Of a stretch of 64,000 nucleotides of DNA, positions 26,345 through 35,631 are shown in pieces. The DNA lies in contig JADJMV010000006.1 of NCBI GenBank assembly GCA_016709445.1, positions 124,001-188,000 of the forward strand, given 5' to 3'. The position numbers were made by a program, and so were the translations under genes. The DNA is from Phycisphaerales bacterium (GTDB taxonomy: Bacteria > Planctomycetota > Phycisphaerae > Phycisphaerales > UBA1924). The notes beneath the pieces were generated by a model. It searched no databases. It was not told the DNA's origin and worked only from the letters and a program-made list of their open reading frames with translations. Numbering within the stretch: the first letter of the stretch is position 1; each line of letters begins with the position of its first letter.

Positions 26345-26509
26345 ATGGGCTTGATACTTCTCATCCTGGTGGCCCTTCTGCTTGCGGGTTCGCTGCCCCG
26401 CTGGCGCCACAGCAAGGGCTGGGGCTACTACCCGAGTGGGGGGCTGGGGCTCGTCCTGCTGATTCTGCTTGTGCTGCTGCTGCTTGGGTATTTGCCCCGC
26501 GGTTTCTGA
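26345..26509 (+). CDS. DUF3309 small membrane protein
   Basis: 54 residues from ATG 26345 with AAGGAA upstream. Two hydrophobic helices (GLILLILVALLLAGSLP and GLVLLILLVLLLLGYLP) flank a short loop with the hallmark WRHSKGWGYYPSGG. That arrangement, two near-identical TM segments around W.YS.GWGY.PSGG, defines DUF3309. The function is unknown; such genes are often induced by osmotic or envelope stress. The protein should lie in the inner membrane. Confidence 0.87.
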   Translation: MGLILLILVALLLAGSLPRWRHSKGWGYYPSGGLGLVLLILLVLLLLGYLPRGF

Positions 26510-26596
26510 TCGGCGGCGGGCCAACGGACAAATCGGCGCGCTGGGATGGTTTCGGGCGCGAGGTCGAGCGGTGATTCCTCTCTTCAGGTGGGCTCC

Positions 26597-26839
26597 ATGG
26601 CACGATGGCACACTCCCTTCAGGCCCAGCCAGGTGGTGTTTGGGTGTCTGCAGAGCGCACCGACCGTTCACAGCTACGTGCAGATTGCGGCGATCGTTTC
26701 GAATCGGACTGGGAGGCCGATCAGCCCGGTGAGCGTGCGACGAACGTGCCGCGCCGCGGAGGCGAAGCTGCTCCGCGGGGCGATGGCCGATCCTGTGCTT
26801 GGTCGCTGGCTGTGTGCCGGCGTCTCCGGTCGTTCTTGA
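26597..26839 (+). CDS. Small HTH-like protein or gene remnant
   Basis: An open frame from ATG 26597 ending at 26839. Only the second half looks natural: VQIAAIVSNRTGRPISPVSV, RRTCRAAEAKLL, then ADPVL. This pattern resembles the C-terminal helix-turn-helix of sigma-factor-like or planctomycete regulator proteins (RTGRPISPVSVRR as recognition helix). No ribosome site is obvious and the first 25 residues look random, so it may be a truncated remnant. Nothing else is visible between 26510 and 26979. Confidence 0.3.
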   Translation: MARWHTPFRPSQVVFGCLQSAPTVHSYVQIAAIVSNRTGRPISPVSVRRTCRAAEAKLLRGAMADPVLGRWLCAGVSGRS

Positions 26840-26979
26840 CCGTTCTGCGCGGCAGAAGCTCGCTGTTGTTGGAGTACCGCTGGATTCAGACCACGAGTAG
26901 AGGACCGAACTCCACTCTGCTCGACTCCGGAAAGCATGCCTCGGCGGGTCGGTCCGTGCGAGGTCTGAAAGGGAACACG

Positions 26980-27519
26980 ATGAAACGCGGATTGAGCAGG
27001 GTGTGTATGGTCGTCGCTCTTGTGTGCGCGGGCTGCGCGACGGCGCCCAAGACGGAGGAGGGTAAGGCGGACATTCGCGGCGAGGCGGCCACGGCGCTCA
27101 GCAAGGCCCAGGCGAGTGATTCGAGCCTCTCCTCACTCCTCGGCGGCGCGGCGGGCTATGCCGTCTTCCCTTCTGTCGGCAAGGGCGCGGTTGGTATCGG
27201 CGGGGCCTACGGCAAGGGCGTCCTGTACGAGGGCGGCGCTTTCGCGGGCTACTGCGACCTCACGCAGGCATCGATCGGCTTCCAGCTTGGGGGGCAGTCG
27301 TACACGGAGATCGTTGCCTTCGAATCCGCTCCCGCGGTCGCGACCTTCAAGGAGGGAAACCTGCGCTTCGACGCGCAGGCGACGGCCGTTGCCCTCAAGT
27401 CCGGGGCGGGCGCCAACGCGAAGTTCACCAACGGCGTCGCGGTGTTCACGATGGACGAGGCGGGGCTGATGTTCGAGGCCTCGATCGGCGGGCAGAAGTT
27501 CAGCTACCAGGCCCGGTAG
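26980..27519 (+). CDS. SYLF-domain (YSC84-like) lipoprotein
   Basis: 179 residues from ATG 26980 with AAAGGGAA upstream. The signal peptide ends in the lipobox VCAGC (about residues 15-19), so the mature protein is lipid-anchored in the envelope. The SYLF/Ysc84 domain follows, with GYAVFPSVGKGAVGIGGAYG, LYEGGAFAGYCDLTQASIG and FQLGGQSYTEIVAFES. In eukaryotes the domain binds phosphoinositides; in bacteria the role is unknown but linked to envelope lipids. It lies between DUF3309 and DUF1328. Confidence 0.9.
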   Translation: MKRGLSRVCMVVALVCAGCATAPKTEEGKADIRGEAATALSKAQASDSSLSSLLGGAAGYAVFPSVGKGAVGIGGAYGKGVLYEGGAFAGYCDLTQASIGFQLGGQSYTEIVAFESAPAVATFKEGNLRFDAQATAVALKSGAGANAKFTNGVAVFTMDEAGLMFEASIGGQKFSYQAR

Positions 27520-27583
27520 GCGTGGGCACAGCCCGGCCCGCGGGCTGCGAGTTCCTCACCAATCTCGGACAAGGAGACCTTCC

Positions 27584-27763
27584 ATGCTTCGATGGGCACT
27601 CGCCTTTCTGGTCTTTGCGTTGATCGCTGGAGTCCTGGGCTTCACCGGCATCGCCGGGGAGTCCATGTCTATCGCGAGGATCCTGTTCTTCATCTTCCTC
27701 GTTCTGTTCATCATCGGGCTGGTGTACTCCATGGTCACGGGCAGGTCTCCGGCCTCGAAGTGA
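27584..27763 (+). CDS. DUF1328 small membrane protein
   Basis: 59 residues (hand-translated) from ATG 27584, with AAGGAG nine bases upstream. It begins MLRWALAFLVFALIAGVLGF, continues with TGIAGESMSIARILFFIF and ends in a short polar tail. The W-A-..-F-L-..-A-..-A-LGF-GIAG-..-A-ILF pattern over two TM helices is diagnostic for DUF1328 (YtjA-type), small inner-membrane proteins often next to stress genes. The function is unknown. Confidence 0.9.
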   Translation: MLRWALAFLVFALIAGVLGFTGIAGESMSIARILFFIFLVLFIIGLVYSMVTGRSPASK

Positions 27764-27769
27764 GTCGTC

Positions 27770-28480
27770 GTCGGGCTCACGGTGCGGGCGGGATTCACGA
27801 TCGTCTTCATCGGCATCGGGGGCCCGCAGGAAGAGAGCCTCCGGCCGTGCCGAAAGGTCCAGAACGCGCGCCGCGACCTTGTCGCCTCGGTGCGGGCGAC
27901 GCGGAACGCCGGGATCCAGCCTTTGGCCGGGTTCATCATCGGGTTTGACAACGACGGGAAGGACATCTTCGAGCGCCAGCGACGCTTCATCCACGATGCG
28001 GGTGTTGTGCCGGCCATGCTCGGTTGGCTGAGGGCGCTCCCCGGTACGCGCCTCTTCACGCGACCGACTGGCGAGGCCGCATCATTGGGCGGAGCACGGG
28101 CAACACCGCGGGTGCGTCCCTGAACTCCATGGCGACACTCGACGCGGAGACCCTGACTTCGGGGTGCCGACGCCTGCTCCAGGAGCTGTACGCGCCGAGG
28201 GCGTACGACCAGCGGGTGTTCCGGTTCCTCGGCGAGTACCGGCCTGCGCGACCGTGTACGAGGCTCCAGTTTGCGGACGGGCGAGCGTTTCTTGGCGCGC
28301 TCTGGGTGATCGGAGTGACCAAGCCGGGCCGGCGGGAGCTTTAGAAGTTCCTGGTCCGATCGTGGTGGCATCATCGCCGCGCGTTTGCGGAGGCGGTTGA
28401 GCGGGCGATCCGGGGTACCGCTTCGGGCCCGTCGCGGCCGGTCTTTCGGCTCGCGGTGGCCTTTGGTCTCGGTGCTGCGT
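27770..28480 (+). pseudogene. Truncated, frameshifted B12-binding-type radical SAM gene
   Basis: The first readable part (GFTIVFIGIGGPQEESLRPC, RKVQNARRDLVASVRATRNA, LAGFIIGFDNDGKDIFERQR, AMLGWLRALPGTRLF) matches the middle of B12-binding radical SAM proteins of the DUF4070 type. After about 28050 the match continues in another frame (GRIIGRSTGNTAG, ASLNSMATLDAETLTSGCRR, LLQELYAPRAYDQRVFRFLG). It then passes a TAG at 28342 into KFLVRSWWHHRRAFAEAVER. The cobalamin-binding half and the CxxxCxxC cluster site are missing. It is clearly dead: N-terminally truncated with at least two frame changes and a stop. Confidence 0.8.
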
Positions 28481-28490
28481 GGGGGTGCTC

Positions 28491-28530
28491 GGGCGAGGCG
28501 TTGGGGCGAGGTGTTGGGGCGAGGTGTTGG
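28491..28530. repeat. 13-bp tandem repeat
   Basis: Two full copies of GTTGGGGCGAGGT (28500-28512, 28513-28525) flanked by partial copies, between the radical SAM remnant and the next gene. It is a small local duplication with no obvious role. Confidence 0.7.
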
Positions 28531-28653
28531 AACGGGCCGGGCCGCGATATCCCACTCCGGGCCACCCGCCTGGCTCAGAGTGGGGGAGGGTTTGGGATGG
28601 GGCTTGGGTCCGGGCCCGCGGGCGGGTAGACTCGGGGCGAGGGGGGCCGCCGC

Positions 28654-28989
28654 GTGGATCCGACTGAGCGAGCACCGGATGGGGGAGAGATCGAGACGCC
28701 GGTCTGCATGCGGTGCTTCAACCCGGTCTCGCCGTACGCGCATGTCTGCGGCTACTGCGGGCACAGTGCGGGGCAGTTCACGCCGTATCTGCCGTTCGAG
28801 AGCATTCGGTTCTATGGCGAGTGCCTGGGGACGGTGTGGGAGCGGGTCTGGTATGGGCGGGGTAAGTCGGCGGCGCACCGCGTCTTCTGCGCTGCGCTGA
28901 TCGCGGTCTCTGTCCCGTGGCTGTTTCTTGCATCGCCGCTGGTGCTGTGGCACCGGGTGAAGAAGCGGCGGGCGGGGGCGGCGGAGTAG
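28654..28989 (+). CDS. Small membrane protein with a zinc ribbon
   Basis: 111 residues from GTG 28654. Residues 18-35 hold two CxxC pairs (VCMRCFNP and HVCGYCGHS), a rubredoxin-like zinc ribbon. Residues 78-98 (VFCAALIAVSVPWLFLASPL) form one transmembrane helix, followed by a basic tail KKRRAG, so the zinc ribbon should face the cytoplasm or be held near the membrane. The overall layout is common in planctomycetes, but I do not know a function. Its codon usage is normal for the genome, unlike the decayed DNA just upstream. Confidence 0.75.
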   Translation: MDPTERAPDGGEIETPVCMRCFNPVSPYAHVCGYCGHSAGQFTPYLPFESIRFYGECLGTVWERVWYGRGKSAAHRVFCAALIAVSVPWLFLASPLVLWHRVKKRRAGAAE

Positions 28990-29161
28990 GCGCGTTCGGA
29001 CGGTGGAGATTGCAATTGCCAGCAGCTTCGCTGTTCGCATGCGGTGGTTGCGCCTCCCTTTGATCACACGGCCGCGATGCGAGCGTGATGGTTGGTTTCT
29101 GGCGAAGCCTCGGCCTTTGTCAAGGCCACTCGCGGCCGGCGTGGAGCGTCAGATTCTCTTG

Positions 29162-30199
29162 TCACGGCCGCGGGGGAATCGATCCCAGCGGCGCCTGCCG
29201 CACCCACAACAGGGCCTCCTGCTGACCGGTCAGGTTGTTGAAGCCGTACCCCGCGACATAGGTGAACTTTGCGGCGCGGCAGATGCTCTGGGCGTAGGAC
29301 TGCGTGAATTCCGGTGGCAGCGCGGCGTGGAGGTCGATCCAGGAGTCGGCGGTGCCGGTCCAGAGGCTCGCGTGGCTTACGCCGTCAATCGTCACGACGC
29401 CGACCTGCTGCCCCCGGTGAACCGCGACGGCGTAGGACGAGTCGGCGCCGGGCGGATGGAGGCTGATCCACGAGGCGGCCGATCCGGTCCAGAGGCTCGC
29501 GAGCGTGAGGCCGCCCGTGCCGACGAAGCCGACCTGCTGCCCCGCGTCCACGCCGTAGATGTTGGACTGCGTCCAACCGGCCGGGTGCAGGTCGATCCAG
29601 GACTCGGCCGATCCGGTCCAGAGACTCGCCCGGGCCACACCCGCGATGGTGACGACGCCGACCTGCTGCCCACCGCTCACGGCATTTGCCGAGGAGTGTG
29701 TATCGCCGGGCGGGCTGAGATCGACCCACGAGGCCGCAGACCCGTTCCAGAGGCTGGCGTGGTAGACGCCCCCGATAATGGACCAACCGACTTGGGTCTC
29801 GGCGTCGATTCCGCTAGCCGAGGCCTGTGTGGCCCCGGCTGGGGTGAGGTCGAGCCATGACGTGGCTGCGCCACTCCAGAGGCTTGCGCGGAGTGTTCCT
29901 CCCACGCGTGCTCGTCCGGCCTGCCGGTGTCCGGACATGGCCAGGGCGTCGGAGGTGGTGGCGCCGGCGGGGTTGAGGTCGATCCACGACTCGGCGGAGC
30001 CGGCCCAGAGGCTCGCATGGTTGGCGCCGGCGACGCGAGCGGATCCGGCCTGCCAGACACCGCTTGCGCGGGCGGCGTTCGATGTGGTCGCTCCGGGTGG
30101 GTGCAGATCGATCGCGGTCCATTGGGCGAGCGCGGTGGATGCGAGCGAGACGATGACGGTGCAAGCCAGCGCGGACGAGCGTTGAGCGAGAGGTTCCAT
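29162..30199 (-). CDS. Secreted repeat protein with HASLW...SW.DL repeats
   Basis: 345 residues from ATG 30199 with a signal peptide ending near STALAQW. The mature part is built of about six repeats of 47-48 residues, each with the frame HASLW.GSA.SWIDL.P.GAT.S.A...SG.QQVG. The repeats resemble the HAF-type extracellular repeats seen in planctomycete and proteobacterial secreted proteins and probably form beta-propeller-like blades. The last unit diverges (YAQSICRAAKFTYVAGYGFN). No sorting signal or enzyme motif is present. Confidence 0.82.
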   Translation of the reverse strand: MEPLAQRSSALACTVIVSLASTALAQWTAIDLHPPGATTSNAARASGVWQAGSARVAGANHASLWAGSAESWIDLNPAGATTSDALAMSGHRQAGRARVGGTLRASLWSGAATSWLDLTPAGATQASASGIDAETQVGWSIIGGVYHASLWNGSAASWVDLSPPGDTHSSANAVSGGQQVGVVTIAGVARASLWTGSAESWIDLHPAGWTQSNIYGVDAGQQVGFVGTGGLTLASLWTGSAASWISLHPPGADSSYAVAVHRGQQVGVVTIDGVSHASLWTGTADSWIDLHAALPPEFTQSYAQSICRAAKFTYVAGYGFNNLTGQQEALLWVRQAPLGSIPPRP

Positions 30200-30607
30200 G
30201 GGAGTTTCCCCTACGACGCGGTTGCCGGTGGGGTAGGCCGGCCTCCGGGGTGTCACAGGAATCCGAGCGACTGCGCCAGCATACCTACGGGCTCCGAGGC
30301 CCTCGGGTATCGTCGGCTGTTTTGGGGTTTTGTGTGGCATGTTTGCGGGGTCGATCCGCTGCGACCGGGCAAGCCATGGGGCGAGCGGGATGTGCGCACG
30401 AGCCTCGGCGAGTCATGCTGCTCCCGTCGGTTCGGATGGCGGAGGCGTTCGGGCGTCTCCGCACGGGGCGTCGCGCGTGGTGGGTGAGTTCCTGGTCCGG
30501 GACCGGGTGATTCCACAGCGGGTTGTGCTCTCGGGGGGCTGGTGCAATGATGCGGGGACCACGGCGTCCTGACTGATCCGCACTCTTTCTATTGCGCGAG
30601 GCATCCC
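30200..30607. other. Divergent intergenic region
   Basis: A 408-bp gap between divergently read genes that presumably holds both promoters. I see no supported gene and no clear -35/-10 pair. Confidence 0.4.
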
Positions 30608-31992
30608 ATGGCATCGGAGAGCATGAGTCGTCGGTCGTTCATCCAGACTTCGGCGGCTGCAGGGGCGGCCGCGGGGGTGGCGATGTGGGGGGCGCCGAGC
30701 TTTGGTGCTCGTCTTCGGGACACGAAGCTGCGGGTGCTCTCGATCGGGGTGATCGGGACGATCGGGGAGGCGGACCGGCACAACGTTGCGGCGCACCCGG
30801 ACGCGGAGATCGTGGGCCTGTGCGACATCGACGCGGAGTTCCTGGCCAAGGCGGGGGGGGAGCACCCCGACGCGTTCCGGTGCGAGGACTACCGCGAGGC
30901 GTTCGCGAAGTACGGCGACAAGTTCGACGCGGTGATCGTCTCGACGCCGGACCACTCGCACTGCGCGATCATGACGACGGCGCTCGCGCACGACAAGCAT
31001 GTGTACGGGCAGAAGCCGCTGGTGCACGAGCTTGAGGAGCTTGAGACGCTGGGCCGGGCGGTGAAGGCCAAGCCGAATCTGGTCACGCAGACGGGGGCGC
31101 AGCGGATCGCCCACCCGGCACGGCGGGCGGCGGTGGACATCCTGAGGGGCGGGGGGCTCGGCAAGGTGATCGAGGCGCACGTGGTGTTCGGGAATGGGCG
31201 CTGGCGGGCGGGTTCTACTTCGCCGACGGTGTGCTGGGCGATCCGATCGACCCGCCCGCGGGCTTCAACTACGACCTGTGGCTCAACGGGGCGCAGTTCG
31301 AGCCGTGCCGGCCGAACATGGTGCAGCGGCAGTGGCGCAGCTGGTGGAAGTATGGCGGCGGGCAGATCTCTGACTGGGTGGTGCATCTGACTGACGTCCT
31401 GATGTATGCCTATCCCGAGCTGCAGAGCCCGACGATGGTGTGCTCGAGGACGCCCTCGAGCGATCTCTCGAACTTCCATGCCGATCGGGTGATCTCGACG
31501 CTGACGTACCAGGTGAGCGGGGAGAGGTTTGCCAACTCGACCTGCAATCTCTACTTCTACGACACCAATCTCAAGCCGGACCGGGCGCAGCTGGGGATCG
31601 GCGAGGGGGATTGGCCCAGCGGGATCGTGACGATTGTGGTCTGCGAGGGGGGCACGCTGGTGCTCGCGCCCGAGGGGCCGCTGGAGATCTGGCGGGAGGG
31701 CCAGAAGACCGACGGCCTGGCGTGGCCCGGGCTGCCGGCGTATGAGGAGTTCAACCACTGGCACGCGTGGGTGGACCGGGCGCTGGGGAAGGACAATCCC
31801 AACTTGTGGTGCCCGTTCAGCGCGGGGCTGCGGTGCACCGAGCCGGGGCTGCTGGCGGTCAAGGCGGCGAAATACCGCGGGCAGGTGCTGATGTGGGACC
31901 GCAGCAAGCTCGTGTTCCCCAATCATGCCGAGGCGAGCAAGACGATCGTGCGGCGTGAGTACCGCAAGGGGTTCGAGCCGGTGCGGTTGTAG
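30608..31992 (+). pseudogene. Tat-exported Gfo/Idh/MocA oxidoreductase with a 1-bp frameshift
   Basis: From ATG 30608 the Tat signal is plain (SRRSFIQTSAAAGAAAG). The NAD domain (VLSIGVIGTIGEADRHN, VGLCDID) and the EKP-like QKPLVHELEE follow. After HVVFGNGR near 31200 the frame changes; the continuation FADGVLGDPIDPPAGFNYDL, then WWKYGGGQISDWVVHLTDVL reads on to TAG 31990. One base missing near 31197-31204 accounts for it; the restored length is about 461 residues, normal for exported planctomycete Gfo/Idh proteins. These are thought to process sugars or cyclitols in the periplasm. Homopolymer error or real decay are both possible. Confidence 0.85.
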
Positions 31993-31995
31993 CTC

Positions 31996-32013
31996 GTCCG
32001 GCGCGGGCCGGAC
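31996..32013. terminator. Short hairpin between convergent genes
   Basis: A perfect 7-bp stem GTCCGGC/GCCGGAC with a GCGG loop between the Gfo/Idh stop and the endonuclease stop. There is no T-run, so it is a weak candidate terminator. Confidence 0.4.
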
Positions 32014-32019
32014 CTCCGG

Positions 32020-33528
32020 TCAGCAGCCGGCCGCCCAGGCGGTGAGGAACTCGAGGAAGTCGAGGGTGTTGACTGCGCCGTCGCCGTTGAGGTCGGCGGA
32101 GGGGTCTTGCGCGGTCCAGGAGTTCAGGTACGCGAGGAAGTCGAGCGTGTTGACTGTACCGTCGGTGTTCCAGTCGGGCAGACAGGCTCCGACGACGTTT
32201 GCGTGGAGTGTGACGGGGAGGCTGGGCGCGTCGGGATCGTTGGAGACGAGCAGGAGGGTTGCCTCAAACTCGCCGGGGGTCGAGGTGTCGAGGGTGACGG
32301 TGTGCTCGTTGAGCTGGCCCCCGGCATCGTCGGCGAAGGGGCCGGCGTCGGTAGCGAAGGGGGCGGGGGCGTCGAGGGCGTAGAGGAGTTCGCCGATGCC
32401 GGCGGGGCCCCAGAGTGCGACATCGCCGGCGTTGCCCGCGTGGAGCACGAGCGACGCCTCGTCGCCGACGTTGATGGTGCCGAAATCGAGGAGGGTGTCG
32501 GCGGTCGCCTTGGCGGGGACGCGCAGGTCGAGGAAGACCGGCAGGTGTCCGGCGCCGGCGCAGACGGTCTTGAGCGCTTCGGCGATCGCGGCGCCGACCA
32601 TGGTGTTGCCATCGGTGGTGAGGGTGAGGTTGAACGAGGTGCCGTCGTTGCCCCAGGAGCGGTAGGAGTGGTTGGCGTCGTCCCACGCCTCGGTCGAGTA
32701 GGGGATGGCGGGGTTGCCGATGTAGTCGACGCCTTCGCCATCGGCGAGCGTGTAGGCGATGAGCACCTGGTCGTGGCGGTCGTCCATGCCGCCGGCGCCG
32801 ACGGGGTCCTGGGTGTGGACGAAGCGGAACGATCCGTTGTTATTCCAGGCTCCGGGGGTGCTGATCGGGTCGAGCAGGCGGCCGGTGTTGTCGCTCTGGA
32901 GACCTGTGAGTTCGATGTAGGAAGCCTGCTGGGAGCTCTGGGTGTTGAAGTCGCCGCCGAGGATGAAGTGGCGGGGGGGTGAGAGGGCTGCCGCGTCGGC
33001 GCGGATCTCCTGGCATTCGAGGAGGCGGCGCTGCTGGTCGTCGCTGGCGGAGCCGGCTTTCATGTGCGAGGAGTAGAAGGAGATGAGGCCCTCGTCGGAC
33101 GAGTAGCCGATGAGGCGGGCGTCGTAGCGGTCGAGATCTCGCGGGTGGTTGGGGGCGGCGCCGCCGTGGGCGACGACGACGGCGCCGAGAAACTCGACCT
33201 TGGACGTGCGATAGACGAAGCCATTGTCCGAGTCGGGCCCGTCGATGAAGGGGCCGGAGGCCCAGTCGCCGGGGGATCCGGGCGCGGTGTTGAGGATCGT
33301 GACGATCTGCTGCAGGGCGGCGGCGCTGGTCATCTCCTGGAGCATGATGACGTCCGGCGCCATCGAGCGCCCCTCAAACTGGCCGTAGACCGCTGTCTGG
33401 ATGGCCGCGTTGCGACCCCCGGCGTAGAGGGAGATGTTCCAGGTCGCGACGCGGAGTCCGTCCGCGGCGGCGATGGGGGCGGCGAGTGCGGCGAGGAGGA
33501 CAGCGATCCGGTGGCGGCGCGGTTTCAT
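32020..33528 (-). CDS. Secreted endonuclease/exonuclease/phosphatase-family protein with dockerin-like tail
   Basis: 502 residues with a signal peptide (MKPRRHRIAVLLAALAAPIA). The EEP domain spans about 25-310: LRVATWNISLY (metal Asn), IMLQEMT (catalytic Glu), SSHMKAG, FILGGDFNTQSS (Asp/Asn) and a late DRHDQVLIAYT where most members have SDH. A choice-of-anchor region (about 350-440) follows, then two dockerin-type calcium loops ending in PDWNTDGTVNTLDFLAYLNS and ADLNGDGAVNTLDFLEFLTA with a terminal GC. It is probably an extracellular nuclease or phosphodiesterase attached to the surface. Confidence 0.88.
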   Translation of the reverse strand: MKPRRHRIAVLLAALAAPIAAADGLRVATWNISLYAGGRNAAIQTAVYGQFEGRSMAPDVIMLQEMTSAAALQQIVTILNTAPGSPGDWASGPFIDGPDSDNGFVYRTSKVEFLGAVVVAHGGAAPNHPRDLDRYDARLIGYSSDEGLISFYSSHMKAGSASDDQQRRLLECQEIRADAAALSPPRHFILGGDFNTQSSQQASYIELTGLQSDNTGRLLDPISTPGAWNNNGSFRFVHTQDPVGAGGMDDRHDQVLIAYTLADGEGVDYIGNPAIPYSTEAWDDANHSYRSWGNDGTSFNLTLTTDGNTMVGAAIAEALKTVCAGAGHLPVFLDLRVPAKATADTLLDFGTINVGDEASLVLHAGNAGDVALWGPAGIGELLYALDAPAPFATDAGPFADDAGGQLNEHTVTLDTSTPGEFEATLLLVSNDPDAPSLPVTLHANVVGACLPDWNTDGTVNTLDFLAYLNSWTAQDPSADLNGDGAVNTLDFLEFLTAWAAGC

Positions 33529-34167
33529 GGGGCTGAGTGTAGAGGTCGGGCGCGGGCTGCGGTCTGTCCTGGCCGGTGCAGCAGGCGTGTTGGGGACGGG
33601 TTTGTCCTGCGGGGTGGCGTCGCGGCGCCGGGCTCGCGGTTATCGGGGCCAGTCGGCGGCGGCGTCGGACCCCCGAGAAACAACGAGGGCCACCGGGCGC
33701 ACTCGCCCGGTGGCCCCCAAACACCCCGCCGACGATGCCGCGCGCCCTGCTCACATGGCTGGACCACCCGTGCTGGATCGCAGGGGCGCGTGCCTGACCG
33801 ACATCGAGGGCCGGGTGGGGTCAGTCCCACCTCACGCCGGGTCTGGACCCAATCAACGCCGGGCGAGGGCTGCTCCGGCGGGTCGTCCGTTCCGCATCTC
33901 TGACGCGAGCGAGGTGGGGGGCAGCCCCGGATCTCCGGGGCCGCCCCTTCGCCTCACTCTCTCCGGAAGCCGATGTCCGCGCGGGGTCCGCGCGGCGCGA
34001 TTGGCTTCCTCCTCGGAAGTCGCTGCCGCATCGTTCGAGTTCATTCCCCGGTCCGGTCGGGCATCGGCGGGATGCACGGCGCAGCGGCAACTCATGCTCG
34101 TATCTCCGATCTGAGATACGGTACGAACTGGTTCTGAACGTGCGATGAATTGCGGCTAAGGAGTCGC
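33529..34167. other. Structured non-coding region
   Basis: No convincing gene. It holds three strong inverted repeats: a perfect 13-bp stem at 33687-33699/33704-33716 whose minus-strand side runs into TCGTTGTTTCT (terminator-like), a CCCCGGA/TCCGGGG palindrome near 33921-33936, and a 7-bp GTATCTC/GAGATAC palindrome at 34100-34119 next to overlapping GAAC/GTTC elements. The last lies just after the histidine kinase stop. Confidence 0.55.
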
Positions 34168-35616
34168 TTATGTCCCGGACTCGCCGTTCGGCGGCTCGAG
34201 GGGGAGCACGACGACGACTTCGCAGCCACCGGCGGGCCGGTTCGCCAGCCGGATCGTTCCCCCGTGCAGATCGACGACGCGCTTGGCGATCGCGAGCCCA
34301 AGGCCGTGGCCGTAGGTGTGCATGGCCGGCGGGCGTGCGGTCACGAAGCGATCAAAGACGCGGGAGATGAGTTCCTCGGGGACCCCAGGCCCTGTATCCG
34401 TGACGGCGATTTCTGCCCGCGAGTCTTTGGTCTGGAATACGACGTGCACGGGGCCGCCCTCGGGCGAGTGGTCGATGGCGTTGCGCACGAGATTTTCGAG
34501 CATGACACGGAGGAGATCGGCGTGGCCGGCGAGGAGCGGGTCGAGCGCATCGGGCAGGATGGGGATGAGTCGCACGCCGCGCGGACGCGCGTGGGCGAGG
34601 CAGTGGGCGACGGCGTCGGTCACGACCTCGTTGAGCGAGACCTGGGCCGCGGGGGTGGCGACCGGGCCTTCGGCGCACCGCGCGAGCATGAGCAGCGCGT
34701 CGGCGGTTCCGGTGAGTGTCCCGACGACGGACTGCACGGCGGTATCGAGTTGGCGGCAGATATCCGATGTGCGCGATGCGGCGGCCATCATTCGCGCTTC
34801 GGCGGCGAGGGCGGTGAGGGGGGCCTTGAGCTCGTGGGAGACATCGGCGACGAACTGCTCTCGGGAGCGCATGGCGTGCTCGAGGCCGTCGAGCATGGAA
34901 TTGAGGCTCGCGGCCAGTTGGCGCAGCTCGCCCTCGCCGCCGGCGTGGGCGATCCTCCTCTGGGGGTCCCCGGCGGTGATGCCCTGGGCCTGTCGCATGA
35001 TCGAGACGATGCCGCGCTGCACCCGCTGTGCGAGCACCCACGCGGCGATGCCGCTGAGCACCAGCCCCAGGGCGACGGTGAGCAGCAGGACCCGGCGGAG
35101 CGACCGGATGCTGGTGGTCACCGGCTCGAGGTCGCGGGCGACCTGGAGCACGAAGGCCTCCTCACCGTCGATATCGTTGCGGACGGTGAGCAGGCGCATG
35201 GCGCCCCCCCGGCCGAGCAGGGCATCGACCGCCGGCCCGCGCCAGGTGGTGAGGGCGGGAGCTTCCTCGCGGGTCGGCTCTGCTGCGGGCTCGGGCAGGG
35301 TCGATTCGCCGAGATTTGACGAGTGTTCGAGGATGGCGCCGTCGGGGCGTCGGAGTTGCCAGTAGACGCCGGTGAGGGCCAGGCCGCTGGTCGGCGAGGC
35401 GCGCTGGGCGAGCGAGAGCTGGCCGGTCCGCAGGAATGCGGTCTCGACGGCGTCCATCGCGCTCGAGGCCCGGAGCACGAGTCGCTCGTCGAAATCCCGC
35501 CGGACCTCGCCCTCACGCACGATCAGGACGAGGGCGCAGAGGACGACCTGGATGAGGCCGAACGCGGCCAGCACGGCGAGCGCAAGACGGGACGCGATGC
35601 CTTTGGGGTACCACAT
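34168..35616 (-). CDS. Sensor histidine kinase
   Basis: 482 residues. Two transmembrane helices (about 12-33 and 175-197) flank a periplasmic sensor region of about 140 residues. HAMP lies at about 198-250, HisKA with the phospho-acceptor H261 in VSHELKAPL, and HATPase_c at about 360-475 with the N box LENLVRNAIDHSPEG, G1 DTGPGVPEE and G2 GHGLGLAIAKRV. It forms a two-component system with the OmpR-type regulator just upstream (15-bp gap, same operon). The signal is unknown; the sensor region is not a recognised PAS or Cache type. Confidence 0.93.
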   Translation of the reverse strand: MWYPKGIASRLALAVLAAFGLIQVVLCALVLIVREGEVRRDFDERLVLRASSAMDAVETAFLRTGQLSLAQRASPTSGLALTGVYWQLRRPDGAILEHSSNLGESTLPEPAAEPTREEAPALTTWRGPAVDALLGRGGAMRLLTVRNDIDGEEAFVLQVARDLEPVTTSIRSLRRVLLLTVALGLVLSGIAAWVLAQRVQRGIVSIMRQAQGITAGDPQRRIAHAGGEGELRQLAASLNSMLDGLEHAMRSREQFVADVSHELKAPLTALAAEARMMAAASRTSDICRQLDTAVQSVVGTLTGTADALLMLARCAEGPVATPAAQVSLNEVVTDAVAHCLAHARPRGVRLIPILPDALDPLLAGHADLLRVMLENLVRNAIDHSPEGGPVHVVFQTKDSRAEIAVTDTGPGVPEELISRVFDRFVTARPPAMHTYGHGLGLAIAKRVVDLHGGTIRLANRPAGGCEVVVVLPLEPPNGESGT

Positions 35617-35631
35617 GGCGCGCCGCTGGGA

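Noticed and set aside
33853..34095. 80-residue minus-strand frame (begins MSCRCAVHPADARPDRGMNS)
   Set aside because: A ribosome site is possible, but third-position GC is lower than in real genes and it spans strong palindromes, so I treat it as non-coding.
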